64,000 nt of DNA from Ectopseudomonas chengduensis (GCF_900102635.1 NZ_FMZQ01000005.1:1-64000); one strand, 5' to 3'. Shown: positions 1 through 9,992, numbered from the stretch's first letter. The notes: generated by a model not told the origin, from the letters alone. Program-made: numbers and translations.

Positions 1-294
1 GAACTCGTCCGACATCAAGAGAGCGGTAGCCTTTTTTAGGATCGCTTTCTCCCGTTCCAGTCGGTCGATCCTGGCTTCCAGCTCTTGGATTTTCTGCTGT
101 TCGGGAGTCAATGCTTTGCTTTTCGGGGTGACGCCGAGGCGCTCTTCTTGGAGCTGTTTCACCCAGCGGCGCAATGCCGAGTCCACGACGCCCAGCGAAC
201 GGCAGGCCTCGATATGGCTGTAGCCTTGATCCAGCACCAAGACCGCAGCCTCTCGCTTGAACTCGGCAGAAAACGTACGTCGTTGCTTACTCAT
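1..294 (-). CDS. IS3-family transposase OrfA (partial)
   Basis: OrfA is the DNA-binding half of the IS3 transposase. The visible 98 residues start MSKQRRTFSAEFKREAAVLV and form a helix-turn-helix of the HTH_Tnp_1 type, followed by a heptad-like segment around residues 65-90 (IQELEARIDRLEREKAIL) that serves as a leucine zipper in this family. An A6G heptamer at 37-31 on the minus strand lies in the phase needed for -1 slippage (codons AAA AAG). IS3 elements use this to make the OrfAB fusion transposase. The reading frame is open to the window edge; by family length its stop should lie just outside. The exact IS name cannot be given from this fragment. Confidence 0.85.
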   Translation of the reverse strand, partial: MSKQRRTFSAEFKREAAVLVLDQGYSHIEACRSLGVVDSALRRWVKQLQEERLGVTPKSKALTPEQQKIQELEARIDRLEREKAILKKATALLMSDEF

Positions 295-353
295 CGAACA
301 CCTCTTAGTGGCGAGGATTTTCGCCTAAATTGGTGTCCGGAATCAGCAGACCA
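1..353 (-). mobile_element. IS3-family insertion sequence, one end only
   Basis: The leftmost bases are the orfA end of an IS3-family element that continues beyond the window. The boundary is placed at 353 because the minus strand begins there with TGGTCTGCTGATTCCGGACA, a terminal-repeat-like sequence with the usual 5' TG, followed by a short leader to the orfA start codon. The other terminal repeat and any target duplication are outside the window, so completeness cannot be judged. The element lies about 40 bp beyond the terminator of the DUF3108 gene and does not appear to interrupt a gene here. Confidence 0.8.
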
Positions 354-392
354 CTACAAGCGTATCCTCCCCGCGAGAATGCGAAGAACCAT

Positions 393-421
393 AAAAAAAC
401 CGGGCATTAGCCCGGTTTTTT
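393..421. terminator. Bidirectional intrinsic terminator
   Basis: A GC stem (CCGGGC / GCCCGG, 400-405 and 410-415) with an ATTA loop is flanked by seven A on the left and six T on the right, so it can terminate in either direction. It lies 14 bp beyond the stop of the DUF3108 gene and would end the purM-purN-DUF3108 transcript. Confidence 0.85.
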
Positions 422-434
422 GTGCGCTTGCCAA

Positions 435-1151
435 TCAGTCGCGACGACCTTCGACCGGCTTGCCGGCGACGGTGCCGTCCTTGAGCATGATCTGGTATTC
501 CTTGCCGTCGGTCTCCACCTGATGCAGGCGCACCAGCAGGTGACCCCAGTCCTTGGCGAACCACAGCACTGTCTTGCGGGTGCTTTGCGTGGGGTCACGC
601 ACGCGCTCGACCTTGATCGCGTCGATCAGGCCAGCCTTGGTGCGCACCACTTCTTCGCCCAGCACACGGAAGTCGTAGGTTTCGATTTCGTCACCGTCGA
701 CCACCTGATAGCTCACGCTTTTCTTGCCGGCGGCGACATCCTGTTGCAGGGCGACCTGGTAGGTCGACTTGTCCAGCAGGCCGCGATTGAGCGGGAAGCG
801 TACGGCGTCGCCACGGTCAGTGCCGATAACCTGCTTCTGTTCCCAGTCGAAGTCCTGCTCGACCTTCTTGCCTTTGCCCAGGCCGCTGCGGTTGAGGCGG
901 TAGGTCAGCGGCAGCAGTGCACCGTTGTCGACGCGGAAGGTACTCTCTTCGGTCAGGCCGGCGACCAGCATCGAGGCTTCGAAGTTGAGGGTCCAGCGGC
1001 CGTCGTCTTCGCGCTTGAGGCTGCGCTCGGCGCTACCACTAACCGGCAGCTGCTTCCAGTCCGCGGTGTAGCTGGCGGAGAAGGGCTGCAGATCCTCGGC
1101 AAGGGCGGGCAGGCTGAACAGTGTCAGGGCGAACAGCAGGGCACGACGCAT
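435..1151 (-). CDS. DUF3108 domain-containing periplasmic protein
   Basis: A 238-residue protein with a clear Sec signal peptide (residues 1-18, MRRALLFALTLFSLPALA) followed by a beta-rich domain matching DUF3108. Its function is unknown; family members are exported proteins of proteobacteria. It is the last gene of a minus-strand unit purM-purN-DUF3108, starting 8 bp after purN, and this order matches P. aeruginosa. Nothing in it points to an enzymatic role: no conserved Cys or His cluster is visible. The RBS GGAGAC lies just upstream of the ATG. Confidence 0.85.
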   Translation of the reverse strand: MRRALLFALTLFSLPALAEDLQPFSASYTADWKQLPVSGSAERSLKREDDGRWTLNFEASMLVAGLTEESTFRVDNGALLPLTYRLNRSGLGKGKKVEQDFDWEQKQVIGTDRGDAVRFPLNRGLLDKSTYQVALQQDVAAGKKSVSYQVVDGDEIETYDFRVLGEEVVRTKAGLIDAIKVERVRDPTQSTRKTVLWFAKDWGHLLVRLHQVETDGKEYQIMLKDGTVAGKPVEGRRD

Positions 1152-1159
1152 AGAGTCTC

Positions 1160-1804
1160 CTAGGTTCGAATCAGGTGGCCGCTGGCGGGCAGCGGCTGGC
1201 CATCCAGCATTGCGCCTTGAGCGCCAAGACGCAAGCGGCCTTCGGCAAACCAGCGTACAGCCAGAGGATAGATCTGGTGTTCCTGCTGATGCACGCGCTG
1301 GGCCAGGCTTTCGGCCGTGTCATCTGCCATGACTGGCAGCACTGCTTGTACGACCAGAGGGCCACCATCGAGTTCCTCGGTGACGAAGTGCACGCTGCAG
1401 CCGTGTTCGCTGTCGCCGGCTTCGATAGCCCGTTGATGGGTGTGCAGGCCTTTGTGCTTGGGCAGCAGTGACGGGTGGATATTGAGCAGGCGGCCTGCAT
1501 AGTGCTGAACGAAGCCAGGCGTGAGGATGCGCATGAAACCGGCCAGTACCACCAGGTCCGGCTGGTGGGCATCGATGGCCTGGATCAGGGCGGCATCGAA
1601 GGCTTCGCGGCCGTCGAACTGCTTGTGATCAAGCAGTTCGGTGGCGATCCCAGCCTGTTTCGCCCGCTCCAGGCCGTAGGCACCGGCGCGGTTGCAGATG
1701 ACCGCGGCTATGCGGGCCGGATTGCCGTCGTGGGCGACGCTGTCGATCAGCGCTTGCAGATTGCTGCCTGACCCGGAGATCAGGACGACGACATTACAGG
1801 GCAT
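1160..1804 (-). CDS. purN: Phosphoribosylglycinamide formyltransferase PurN
   Basis: A 214-residue folate-dependent GAR transformylase that adds a formyl group from 10-formyl-THF to glycinamide ribonucleotide in purine synthesis. The N terminus [20 protein letters not shown] is the phosphate-binding segment. The catalytic Asn and His lie in NIHPSLLPKHKGLHTH, and the catalytic Asp in HFVTEELDGGP. The start was chosen at the Met that overlaps the purM stop (TGATG); longer in-frame extensions would run into purM and have no family support. Cotranscription and translational coupling with purM are likely. Confidence 0.97.
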   Translation of the reverse strand: MPCNVVVLISGSGSNLQALIDSVAHDGNPARIAAVICNRAGAYGLERAKQAGIATELLDHKQFDGREAFDAALIQAIDAHQPDLVVLAGFMRILTPGFVQHYAGRLLNIHPSLLPKHKGLHTHQRAIEAGDSEHGCSVHFVTEELDGGPLVVQAVLPVMADDTAESLAQRVHQQEHQIYPLAVRWFAEGRLRLGAQGAMLDGQPLPASGHLIRT

Positions 1805-2862
1805 CAGTGGGCTTTCAGGTTGTTCAGCTGAACCTGGGCTGCACCTTCTGCCGCTTCGGTGATCTGGCCGATGACCCAAGGTTGCTCGCCGCTGGCGCGC
1901 AGGCTGGCCAGGGCGGTTTCGACCTGATCCTGGGCGACGCAGATGACCATGCCGACGCCGCAGTTCAGCACGCGGTGCATTTCATGTTCGTCGACGTTGC
2001 CTTGTTCCTGCAGCCAGTCGAACACCGCCGGACGATTCCAGCTGGCCACGTCGATCACCGCCTGGGCGCCTTGCGGCAGCACACGCGGGATGTTGTCCAG
2101 CAGGCCGCCGCCGGTGATGTGGGCCATGGCCTTGACCGCACCGGTGTCCTTGATCAGCTTGAGCAGTGGCTTGACGTAGATACGGGTCGGCGCCATCAGC
2201 AGGTCGGCCAGGGCCTTGCCATCCAGTTGCACCTGCTCGATGTCGGCGCCGGAGACTTCGATGATCTTGCGGATCAGCGAGTAGCCGTTGGAGTGCGGGC
2301 CGGAGGAGGGCAGGGCGATCAGCGCGTCGCCAGTGATGACCTTGGAGCCGTCGATGATTTCGCTCTTTTCCACCACGCCAACGCAGAAGCCGGCCAAGTC
2401 GTAGTCTTCGCCTTCGTACATGCCCGGCATTTCCGCGGTTTCACCACCGACCAGGGAGCAGCCGGCCAGTTCGCAGCCAGCGCCGATGCCGGTGACCACG
2501 GTTGCGGCGACATCTACGTTGAGCTTGCCGGTGGCGTAGTAGTCGAGGAAGAACAGCGGCTCGGCGCCACAGACCACCAGGTCGTTGACGCACATGGCGA
2601 CCAGGTCCTGGCCGATGCTGTCGTGCTTGTTCAGGTTCAGTGCCAGGCGCAGCTTGGTGCCGACGCCGTCGGTGCCGGACACCAGCACCGGTTGCTTGTA
2701 GCCGGCCGGGATCTCGCACAGGGCGCCGAAGCCGCCCAGGCCGCCCATGACTTCCGGACGCGCAGTGCGCTTGGCGACGCCTTTGATGCGTTCGACCAGG
2801 GCTTCACCGGCATCGATGTCGACGCCTGCGTCCTTGTAGCTGATGGAGGGTTGCTTGCTCAT
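1804..2862 (-). CDS. purM: Phosphoribosylformylglycinamidine cyclo-ligase PurM
   Basis: AIR synthetase, 352 residues, converts FGAM to aminoimidazole ribonucleotide using ATP. It belongs to the PurM/HypE superfamily. The sequence opens [19 protein letters not shown], the family's usual N terminus, and contains the glycine-rich [23 protein letters not shown] and [16 protein letters not shown] segments. Full length, no anomalies. First gene of the purM-purN-DUF3108 unit and divergent from the DUF2066 gene. Confidence 0.97.
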   Translation of the reverse strand: MSKQPSISYKDAGVDIDAGEALVERIKGVAKRTARPEVMGGLGGFGALCEIPAGYKQPVLVSGTDGVGTKLRLALNLNKHDSIGQDLVAMCVNDLVVCGAEPLFFLDYYATGKLNVDVAATVVTGIGAGCELAGCSLVGGETAEMPGMYEGEDYDLAGFCVGVVEKSEIIDGSKVITGDALIALPSSGPHSNGYSLIRKIIEVSGADIEQVQLDGKALADLLMAPTRIYVKPLLKLIKDTGAVKAMAHITGGGLLDNIPRVLPQGAQAVIDVASWNRPAVFDWLQEQGNVDEHEMHRVLNCGVGMVICVAQDQVETALASLRASGEQPWVIGQITEAAEGAAQVQLNNLKAH

Positions 2863-3109
2863 AGATCCGGGCCTTTGGATGGGGAGTTCGTGTAGGCGCC
2901 GACGTGGCGCGGGCTCATCCAAGGAGCCCGGCGCGCGTACCGGCTGGCGAAGGCGCGCGATTTTATCAGGCTTGCCCGGCAGCGGCCACTCGCGTGCATG
3001 CGCTTCGTCGCAGGCGCTGGCTCTGGTTGCCGGGGCTTGAGCGGCTGTTTAAGGTATAGGCCTTTGTGCCTGCCCGCCGTGCGGCCATCCCTTGCGAGAG
3101 TCCACCCCA

Positions 3110-4150
3110 ATGCGTTTGCCCATCCGCCTGCTGTTCTTCTGTCTGTCGCTCCTGAGCCTGCCAGCACTGGCCGCGCCGGTTACCGGTCTTTATCAGGTGC
3201 GTGAACCCGTGGCGGATCAACAGCCGGAAAGCCGCGACGCGGCCATGCAGAAGGCCCTGCAGACCCTGGTGCTGCGCTTGACCGGTGATGCCAAGGCGCT
3301 GCAGAGCGCCGGTTTGGAAGGACTGCGCAAGGACCCGCAACAGATCGTCAGCCAGTACGGTTATGAAGGCGACGCGCTGTTGGTCGAATTCGATCCGGCC
3401 AGTACCGATCAGCAACTGCGTCAGGCTGGCCTGGCCCTGTGGGGCGCCAACCGCCCGGCAATCCTCACCTGGTGGCTCAACGAATCGCCGGAAGGCAGCC
3501 AGCTGGTTGGCGAAAGCCAGAGTGCATCGGCACTGCTGCGCGATGCTGCTCAGCATCGTGGTCTGCCGCTGCGTCTGCCCCTGGCGGACCTCAGTGAGCA
3601 GGCGCTGGGCAGTGCCGATACGCTGCTGGCCAACGATCCGCGGGCACTGGGTGAGGCCTCCGAGCGTTATGGCGCCGATGCCTTGCTGGCCGTGCAGGCG
3701 ACCGAAAGCGGCGGTAACTGGCAGGCTACCTGGCGCCTGTGGCTGGGCGACGAGCGTGAACAGGGCAAGGCTGAGGGCGCCGATCAGGCTGCGCTGGCCG
3801 ATGCAGTGCTGCTGGCCGTGGCCGAGCGTCTGGCGCCGCGGTTCGTCGTCAAGCCTGGCGCGGCGCAGAGCCTGACGCTGGTGATCGAAGGTGCTGACCT
3901 GGGACGTTTCGCGGCGCTGGAGCGCTTGCTCGAACCCTTCGCCGCGCGTTTGCAGGAGATCGACGGCCAGCGCCTGGTCTATCAGGTCAGTGCCAGCCCG
4001 GAGCAACTGCGCGCGCAGCTGGCATTGGCTCAGCTCCAGGAGGTCAGCGAACCGCTCGACGCCGCAGCGCCGGTAGAGGCTCCTGAAACGGGTGCAACCG
4101 AGGCTCCGCAGGTGAAACCGCGCACCGATCAGTTGCGCTTTCGCTGGTAG
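3110..4150 (+). CDS. DUF2066 domain-containing exported protein
   Basis: A 346-residue protein with a Sec signal peptide (residues 1-21, MRLPIRLLFFCLSLLSLPALA) and a DUF2066 domain over most of the remainder. Function is unknown. The protein is Ala/Gln/Leu-rich with an acidic, Pro-rich C-terminal stretch. It stands divergently to purM and upstream of the AI-2E-family gene and hda, the same order as in P. aeruginosa. The start chosen is the Met that opens the signal peptide; the earlier in-frame Met only adds charged residues in front of it. Confidence 0.85.
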   Translation: MRLPIRLLFFCLSLLSLPALAAPVTGLYQVREPVADQQPESRDAAMQKALQTLVLRLTGDAKALQSAGLEGLRKDPQQIVSQYGYEGDALLVEFDPASTDQQLRQAGLALWGANRPAILTWWLNESPEGSQLVGESQSASALLRDAAQHRGLPLRLPLADLSEQALGSADTLLANDPRALGEASERYGADALLAVQATESGGNWQATWRLWLGDEREQGKAEGADQAALADAVLLAVAERLAPRFVVKPGAAQSLTLVIEGADLGRFAALERLLEPFAARLQEIDGQRLVYQVSASPEQLRAQLALAQLQEVSEPLDAAAPVEAPETGATEAPQVKPRTDQLRFRW

Positions 4151-4223
4151 AATTGGCGCCGGGTAGACCACAGCCCAGTTACACGGCGCCTTTCGGGCGC
4201 CGTTTCGCATCGAGGACGCGAGC

Positions 4224-5309
4224 ATGACCGATTCCACCCGTTGGCTATGGATAGCTGGGCTGTTTCTGCTCGGCTGGCTGCTGTACCTGCTACACCCGAT
4301 TCTTTCTCCGTTCCTAATCGGCATCCTGCTGGCCTATCTGGGGGATCCGCTGGTCGACCGTCTCGAGCGGCATCGCCTGTCGCGCACTGGCGGCGTGGTG
4401 GTGGTGTTCACGCTGTTCTCGCTGCTGTTGCTGATCCTGCTGCTGGTATTGGTGCCCATGCTGGGGAGGCAGCTGGTGCGTCTGTATCAACTGGCGCCGG
4501 AGATGCTCGACTGGCTGCAGGGCACTGCCTTGCCCTGGTCGCAGTCGCACCTGGGCCTGCAGAATGATCTGCTGCAGGTCGATCAGCTCAAGCAGGTCTT
4601 TACCGACAACATCGGCAAGACCACCGACGTGCTCAAGGCGGTGCTGGCTCAGGCGACTTCTTCAGGCCTGGCGCTGCTGGCCTGGCTGGGCAACCTGCTG
4701 CTGATTCCGGTGGTGAGCTTCTACCTGATGCGTGACTGGGATGTGCTGGTCGAGCGGTTGCGCCGCCTGCTGCCGCGCCAGCGCGAGGGGCTGGTGGTCA
4801 AGCTGGCGGGCGAATGTCATGAAGTACTGGGCGCCTTCCTGCGCGGCCAATTGCTGGTGATGCTGGCACTGAGCGTCATCTATTCCGCTGGCCTGATGCT
4901 GGTGGGCTTGGAGCTGGGATTGCTGATCGGTGTGCTGGCGGGACTGGCGAGCATCGTGCCCTACATGGGCTTTATCGTCGGTATCGGTGCAGCGCTGACT
5001 GCTGCGCTGTTCCAGTTCGGTCTCGAACCCTATCCGCTGATCGGTATCGGCGTGGTGTTCATGATTGGTCAATTGCTCGAAGGCATGGTCCTCACGCCCA
5101 TGCTGGTGGGCGATCGCATCGGCCTGCATCCGGTGGCGGTGATCTTCGCCATCCTCGCTGGCGGCCAGCTGTTTGGCTTCACCGGCGTGCTGCTGGCCTT
5201 GCCGGTCGCCGCAGTGATCATGGTTCTGCTGCGCCATGCCCATGATTTGTATAAACTTTCCGGCCTTTACGGAGAGTCCAACAGCGGTTCCGACGAACCG
5301 ACGAGGTAG
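4224..5309 (+). CDS. AI-2E / PerM family membrane transporter
   Basis: A 361-residue integral membrane protein of the AI-2E transporter (formerly UPF0118/PerM) family. Hydrophobic segments occur near residues 8-45, 55-75, 145-170 and, in a block, 205-340, giving about 7-8 TM helices. Members export small molecules or ions; the substrate cannot be read from sequence. The PYMGFIVGIGAALTA and LEGMVLTPMLVGDRIGLHPV segments are typical. It lies between the DUF2066 gene and hda. Its TAG stop (5307-5309) overlaps the first bases of a 266 bp palindromic element. Confidence 0.9.
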   Translation: MTDSTRWLWIAGLFLLGWLLYLLHPILSPFLIGILLAYLGDPLVDRLERHRLSRTGGVVVVFTLFSLLLLILLLVLVPMLGRQLVRLYQLAPEMLDWLQGTALPWSQSHLGLQNDLLQVDQLKQVFTDNIGKTTDVLKAVLAQATSSGLALLAWLGNLLLIPVVSFYLMRDWDVLVERLRRLLPRQREGLVVKLAGECHEVLGAFLRGQLLVMLALSVIYSAGLMLVGLELGLLIGVLAGLASIVPYMGFIVGIGAALTAALFQFGLEPYPLIGIGVVFMIGQLLEGMVLTPMLVGDRIGLHPVAVIFAILAGGQLFGFTGVLLALPVAAVIMVLLRHAHDLYKLSGLYGESNSGSDEPTR

Positions 5310-5573
5310 GGTCTGTTCCCGTTTCGCCGCGGCCGCGCCGGAGCCAGTTTTTGCGCGGGGCAAGGCATGAGGAGAGAGATTTGGTTATTCCAAATGAACG
5401 ACGAATAACGCAGCAGCGCGCAAAAACTGGCCCGGCCCTTCGGGTTGCGCGGCAAATGGCGCCATGCTGCGTTGTGGAGCTTGGCAAGGGAGCGACCATT
5501 ACCTGCGCTCCACACCTGGCCTGGCGCCATTTGGCGCAGCAACGCGGCTCGCGCCGAAACGGGAACAGACCCT
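5308..5573. repeat. 266 bp palindromic element with 19 bp perfect terminal inverted repeats
   Basis: The ends 5308-5326 and 5555-5573 are exact reverse complements over 19 bases. Inside are two long nested hairpins. Hairpin A pairs 5343-5357 with 5417-5431 and carries an apical stem of GTTATTC (5384-5390) with GAATAAC (5403-5409). Hairpin B pairs 5453-5464 with 5522-5533 and has an inner stem of 5473-5480 with 5507-5514. As RNA this would be a three-way junction. It codes for nothing convincing. The right end lies four bases before the hda start codon. It could be a MITE-like or REP-derived mobile element; I cannot name the family. Confidence 0.75.
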
Positions 5574-5577
5574 GAGC

Positions 5578-6282
5578 ATGAAACCTATCCAGCTGCCTCT
5601 GGGGGTGCGTCTGCGTGACGACGCCACCTTCGCCAACTACTACCCCGGCGCCAATGCTGCGGCCCTGGGCTATGTCGAGCGTCTGTGCGAGGCCGATGCC
5701 GGCTGGACGGAAAGCCTGATCTATCTGTGGGGCGCTGAGGGCGTAGGGCGTAGCCACCTGCTGCAGGCTGCCTGCCTGCGTTTCGAGCAGCGTGGCGAAG
5801 CGGTGGTCTATCTGCCGCTCAGCGAAGTGGTGCAGCACGGCCCGGAGCTGCTCGACAACCTTGAGTTGTGCGAGCTGGTCTGCCTCGATGATCTCGATGC
5901 AGTGGCTGGCCGCAGCGACTGGGAAGAGGGTTTGTTCCACCTGTTCAACCGTTTGCGTGACAGCGGCCGGCGTCTTTTGCTGGCTGGCACCATGTCGCCG
6001 CGTGAGCTGCCCATTCAACTGCCCGATCTGAAGTCGCGATTGACCCTGGCACTGGTCTTCCAGCTGCATGAACTGTCCGATGAGGACAAGCTGCGCGCCC
6101 TGCAGCTGCGTGCCTCGCGTCGTGGTCTGCAGATGAGCGACGAGGTTGGTCGCTTCATCCTCACTCGTGGTGAGCGCAGCATGAGCGCGTTGTTCGAGCT
6201 GCTGGAACGCCTCGATCAGGCCTCGCTGCAGGCCCAGCGCAAGCTGACCATTCCCTTTCTCAAGGAAACCCTGGGCTGGTAG
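5578..6282 (+). CDS. hda: DnaA inactivator Hda
   Basis: A 234-residue AAA+ protein of the DnaA/Hda family. With the loaded beta clamp, Hda stimulates ATP hydrolysis by DnaA and so prevents re-initiation. The N-terminal QLPLGV (residues 5-10) fits the beta-clamp binding motif. The P-loop region reads WGAEGVGRSHLLQA, with Arg in place of the usual Walker Lys, as also in E. coli Hda. LVCLDDLDAV is Walker B. The ATG has no convincing Shine-Dalgarno sequence: the preceding bases are the right terminal repeat of the palindromic element. It ends shortly before a GTAGCCCGGATG-type repeat. Confidence 0.93.
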   Translation: MKPIQLPLGVRLRDDATFANYYPGANAAALGYVERLCEADAGWTESLIYLWGAEGVGRSHLLQAACLRFEQRGEAVVYLPLSEVVQHGPELLDNLELCELVCLDDLDAVAGRSDWEEGLFHLFNRLRDSGRRLLLAGTMSPRELPIQLPDLKSRLTLALVFQLHELSDEDKLRALQLRASRRGLQMSDEVGRFILTRGERSMSALFELLERLDQASLQAQRKLTIPFLKETLGW

Positions 6283-6312
6283 GGGCAGGGGTCTCAAGCT
6301 GCCAGCAAGAGC

Positions 6313-6370
6313 GTAGCCCGGATGCAATCCGGGAATCCTGACACACAATCCCGGATTTCATCCGGGCTAC
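6313..6370. repeat. GTAGCCCGGATG-type palindromic repeat (copy 1)
   Basis: An imperfect inverted repeat: left arm GTAGCCCGGATGCAATCCGG, right arm CCGGATTTCATCCGGGCTAC. Each arm is itself a small hairpin (CCGGAT...ATCCGG). It lies between the convergent hda and alpha/beta hydrolase genes and could end both transcripts. Further copies occur at 42699, 46146 and 62226. Confidence 0.85.
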
Positions 6371-6373
6371 GGG

Positions 6374-7051
6374 CTAGCTCGCGACTATTCCCTGCATGAA
6401 ATCAGCGATTGCTCTGGCGCAGGCCTTTGGCTGTGTCTGCAGGATGAAGTGCGGACCATCCAGGCGAATCTGGCGGATGTCGCCGCAAGTCTGGGCCAGT
6501 CGTTCTGCAGCGCTGTCTGCGACCAGCCGATCCTGCTGCGGCCAGAGGTGCAGGCAGGGTAGATCCACGGCTTGCGTCGGTGCTTGCAGGCTGGCCAGCG
6601 TCGCCATTCGCGCGTGCAGCAGCCTCTGATCCAGCCGGCGAATTTCCCTCCGCACCTGTTGCAGGATGTGCTCGTCTGCCGTTATACCCAGGCACAGGGC
6701 GCGCAGCAGCCAGGGCTGTGTGGCCAGTGCCTGGGGCATGGGCAGATGCGCGAGCAGGGCCAGGGCAGGATTGGGCCTGCTCAGAAACGAGGCGGCGAAG
6801 ATGAGGCCTTGTAGGCCGGTGGGCTGGCGCAGGGCAAATTGGTAGGCGAGAGGGCCGGAAAACGATTCGCCCAGTAACACGAAAGGTGTCGTACCAAGCT
6901 GCTCGAATAGTGCGTCGGCCAGGCTTGGATAATCCTGCGGCCCTTGTTCCGGCAGGCTCAGTGGCCAGCAGTCGGTGCCTGCGAGGGTCTCGAGCAAGGG
7001 CGTGAAGAGGGCACTGCTGCCATTGAGGCCAGGCAGGAGCACCAGGCGCAT
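6374..7051 (-). CDS. Alpha/beta hydrolase
   Basis: A 225-residue alpha/beta-hydrolase-fold protein starting MRLVLLPGLNGSSALFTPLL. The nucleophile elbow is LLGESFSGP (Ser near residue 70). The likely acid is Asp in LWPQQDRLVADSA and the base His in DGPHFILQTQP, so the triad looks intact. The substrate is unknown. The ATG overlaps the stop of the DUF2069 gene (TGATG), so it is the last gene of the minus-strand unit arsC-like, wrbA, DUF2069, hydrolase. The stop lies four bases from the neighbouring repeat. Confidence 0.82.
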   Translation of the reverse strand: MRLVLLPGLNGSSALFTPLLETLAGTDCWPLSLPEQGPQDYPSLADALFEQLGTTPFVLLGESFSGPLAYQFALRQPTGLQGLIFAASFLSRPNPALALLAHLPMPQALATQPWLLRALCLGITADEHILQQVRREIRRLDQRLLHARMATLASLQAPTQAVDLPCLHLWPQQDRLVADSAAERLAQTCGDIRQIRLDGPHFILQTQPKACARAIADFMQGIVAS

Positions 7052-7461
7052 CAGACTTCTCCGGCCAGCTTGCGGTCGTACTGAAAGCGCCAGCGCGTAT
7101 ACAGCAGCGCCGTGCAGAACAGGCCGAAGCTGATCACCGCCTCCAACGCGCCGAACAGTGCGCGCGCCGGGTCGATGGCGGCCAGTACGCCCTGGATGAA
7201 GTAGATGTTGACCACGAAGCAGGCCCAGGCATGGGCACGGGCGTTGCCCATCAACATCCCGGGGGCGAGTAGCGCCAGTGGCAGCAGCTGAATCGCCAAT
7301 ACAACCCCGATCCGCGCGCCATGCAGATCGGCGAAGGCCAGGTTCCACACCAGCAGCAGGGTCAGCAGGGTGATGAAACTGAACAGGCTCAGTGCTCGAC
7401 TGAGTTTGACCCGTGGCTCCAGCCATTCAAGGCTGGGCAGGGGTTTCTTCGCTCGGGCCAC
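7051..7461 (-). CDS. DUF2069 family small membrane protein
   Basis: A 136-residue protein with about four hydrophobic segments, near residues 24-46, 50-70, 75-95 and 103-123, and a charged C terminus (RWRFQYDRKLAGEV). It matches DUF2069, an uncharacterised family often found beside wrbA. The start is taken as the GTG at 7461, giving a basic N terminus (ARAKKPLPSLEW). A GGAG lies eight bases upstream inside the end of wrbA. Translation is probably coupled to wrbA, whose stop is two bases earlier. Confidence 0.8.
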   Translation of the reverse strand: MARAKKPLPSLEWLEPRVKLSRALSLFSFITLLTLLLVWNLAFADLHGARIGVVLAIQLLPLALLAPGMLMGNARAHAWACFVVNIYFIQGVLAAIDPARALFGALEAVISFGLFCTALLYTRWRFQYDRKLAGEV

Positions 7462-7463
7462 GT

Positions 7464-8410
<947 letters not shown>

Positions 8411-8551
8411 GGTGGCTCGCATCCGGCTTGAAGTGGCGGCTATTCTAACCGCCTGATGCGCGGATGCACGCAAACCGCTGGGCCGCTTTGCTGCGACCTT
8501 TTCACGCGGCGTATTGTCTGTCTGTTTGGGTTTGAGGGCTAAGGAGAGGTC

Positions 8552-9769
8552 ATGCAGGTTCGTTTTAAGGACTGGCTGGGGTTCTGGCTGAGTCTCTATA
8601 AGCGTTTCGTGGAGAACCGTGGCGCCGGCAACGCGGCGGCGTTGACCTACACCACCCTGTTCGCCGTGGTGCCGATGATGACCGTGACCTTCGCCATGCT
8701 TTCGGCCATTCCGGCATTCAAGGGCGTGGGCGAGGACATCCAGGGGTTCATCTTCAACAACTTCGTACCTTCCACTGGCGAGACGGTGCAGGAATATCTG
8801 CGTGAGTTCACCACCCAGGCGCGGCAGTTGACCTGGTTTGGTGTGGGGCTGCTGGCCGTCACCGCCTTCCTCATGCTGGTAACCATCGAGAAGACCTTCA
8901 ACGTGATCTGGCGGGTGCGCCAGCCGCGCCGCGGCATGTCCAGTTTCCTGCTGTACTGGGCGATTCTCAGCCTCGGACCGCTGCTGCTGGGTGCAGGTTT
9001 TGCGGTCAGTACCTATATCGCCTCGCTGTCGCTGATTTCCGGGCCGGACGCAGTAGTCGGCGCCAGGACTCTGCTTGCCTTCACGCCGTTGCTATCGAGC
9101 ATTGCGGCCTTCACCTTGCTCTATGCGGCGGTCCCCAATACTCGGGTGCCCTTGCGCCATGCGGTGCTGGGCGGCTTGTTCAGCGCTGTGCTGTTCGAAG
9201 TGGCCAAGGCGCTGTTCGGCCTCTACGTGCGCCTGTTTCCCGGTTATCACCTGATCTACGGTGCCTTCGCCACGGTGCCGCTATTTCTGGTGTGGATCTA
9301 TCTGTCCTGGTTGATCGTGCTGCTGGGTGCCGAGCTGGTGTACGGCCTCTCGCAACCACGGCACTGGCGTCGCGACCCCATCCCCAAGGGATTGATTCTG
9401 CTGGTGGTGTTGCGCCTGTTGCTCAAACGCCAGCAGAAGGGCGAAGCCCTGCATTACGGCGATATGCAGCGTGCTGGCTGGCGTTTACCGGAAGACGAGT
9501 GGAACCAGGTGATGGACTTTCTCGAGCGTGAGCACCTGGCTTGCAAGGCCAGCGGTGGAGGTTGGGTGCTGTGCCGTGATCTGCACAATTTTGCCCTGCA
9601 TCAGTTGCTCGAGTGCAGCCCTTGGCCGTTGCCGACTCTGTCGCAACTACCGGCTCAGCTCGACGAACCCTGGTATCCGGCATTGCGCGAGGGACTGGAG
9701 CGCCTGCAAGCGGAGCGCGAGGAGCAGTTCGGAGTCAGTCTGGCGGATTGGTTACCGGGGAAGGGCTGA
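8552..9769 (+). CDS. YihY/BrkB family inner-membrane protein
   Basis: A 405-residue protein of the YihY (virulence factor BrkB) family, formerly misnamed ribonuclease BN. About six TM helices fill residues 30-260, including [24 protein letters not shown] and [18 protein letters not shown]-terminal cytoplasmic part (about 270-405) resembles a winged helix. The role is unknown. The RBS AAGGAGAGG is strong. It stands divergently to the arsC-like gene. Confidence 0.88.
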   Translation: MQVRFKDWLGFWLSLYKRFVENRGAGNAAALTYTTLFAVVPMMTVTFAMLSAIPAFKGVGEDIQGFIFNNFVPSTGETVQEYLREFTTQARQLTWFGVGLLAVTAFLMLVTIEKTFNVIWRVRQPRRGMSSFLLYWAILSLGPLLLGAGFAVSTYIASLSLISGPDAVVGARTLLAFTPLLSSIAAFTLLYAAVPNTRVPLRHAVLGGLFSAVLFEVAKALFGLYVRLFPGYHLIYGAFATVPLFLVWIYLSWLIVLLGAELVYGLSQPRHWRRDPIPKGLILLVVLRLLLKRQQKGEALHYGDMQRAGWRLPEDEWNQVMDFLEREHLACKASGGGWVLCRDLHNFALHQLLECSPWPLPTLSQLPAQLDEPWYPALREGLERLQAEREEQFGVSLADWLPGKG

Positions 9770-9913
9770 GCACACTTGCGTGACATTGTGGGCGACGGTG
9801 AATGAGAGAGGGCGCCGAAAAGGGGTGACAAAAAGCGTCAGTTTAAGGCGTTGCCCAGGCCTGCTGTGATCTGGGTGCAGGGGCAGGCGTCAATGAATGC
9901 GTTACAGAAGGTC

Positions 9914-9928
9914 TGGCACGCTTCTAGC
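9914..9928 (+). promoter_or_regulatory. Candidate sigma54 (-24/-12) promoter
   Basis: TGGCACGCTTCTAGC has the full -24 element TGGCAC and a GC at -12, with exactly ten bases between GG and GC. The -12 box reads TAGC rather than TTGC. It points at the 66-codon ORF, whose ATG lies 65 bases downstream. No upstream activator site was recognised. Confidence 0.5.
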
Positions 9929-9992
9929 TACAGCAAGGTCAGTTGCTATCGAACTGCCAGCAGGGCAGGGATCGCTGAGGACGCAGGCAGTA

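Noticed and set aside
2863..3109. PurR-like operator before purM
   Set aside because: No palindrome close to the PurR consensus could be found; pseudomonads also lack clear E. coli-type PurR control.
5351..5575. 74-codon frame inside the palindromic element before hda
   Set aside because: It runs through both hairpins and the terminal repeat; composition follows the stems and no RBS is present.
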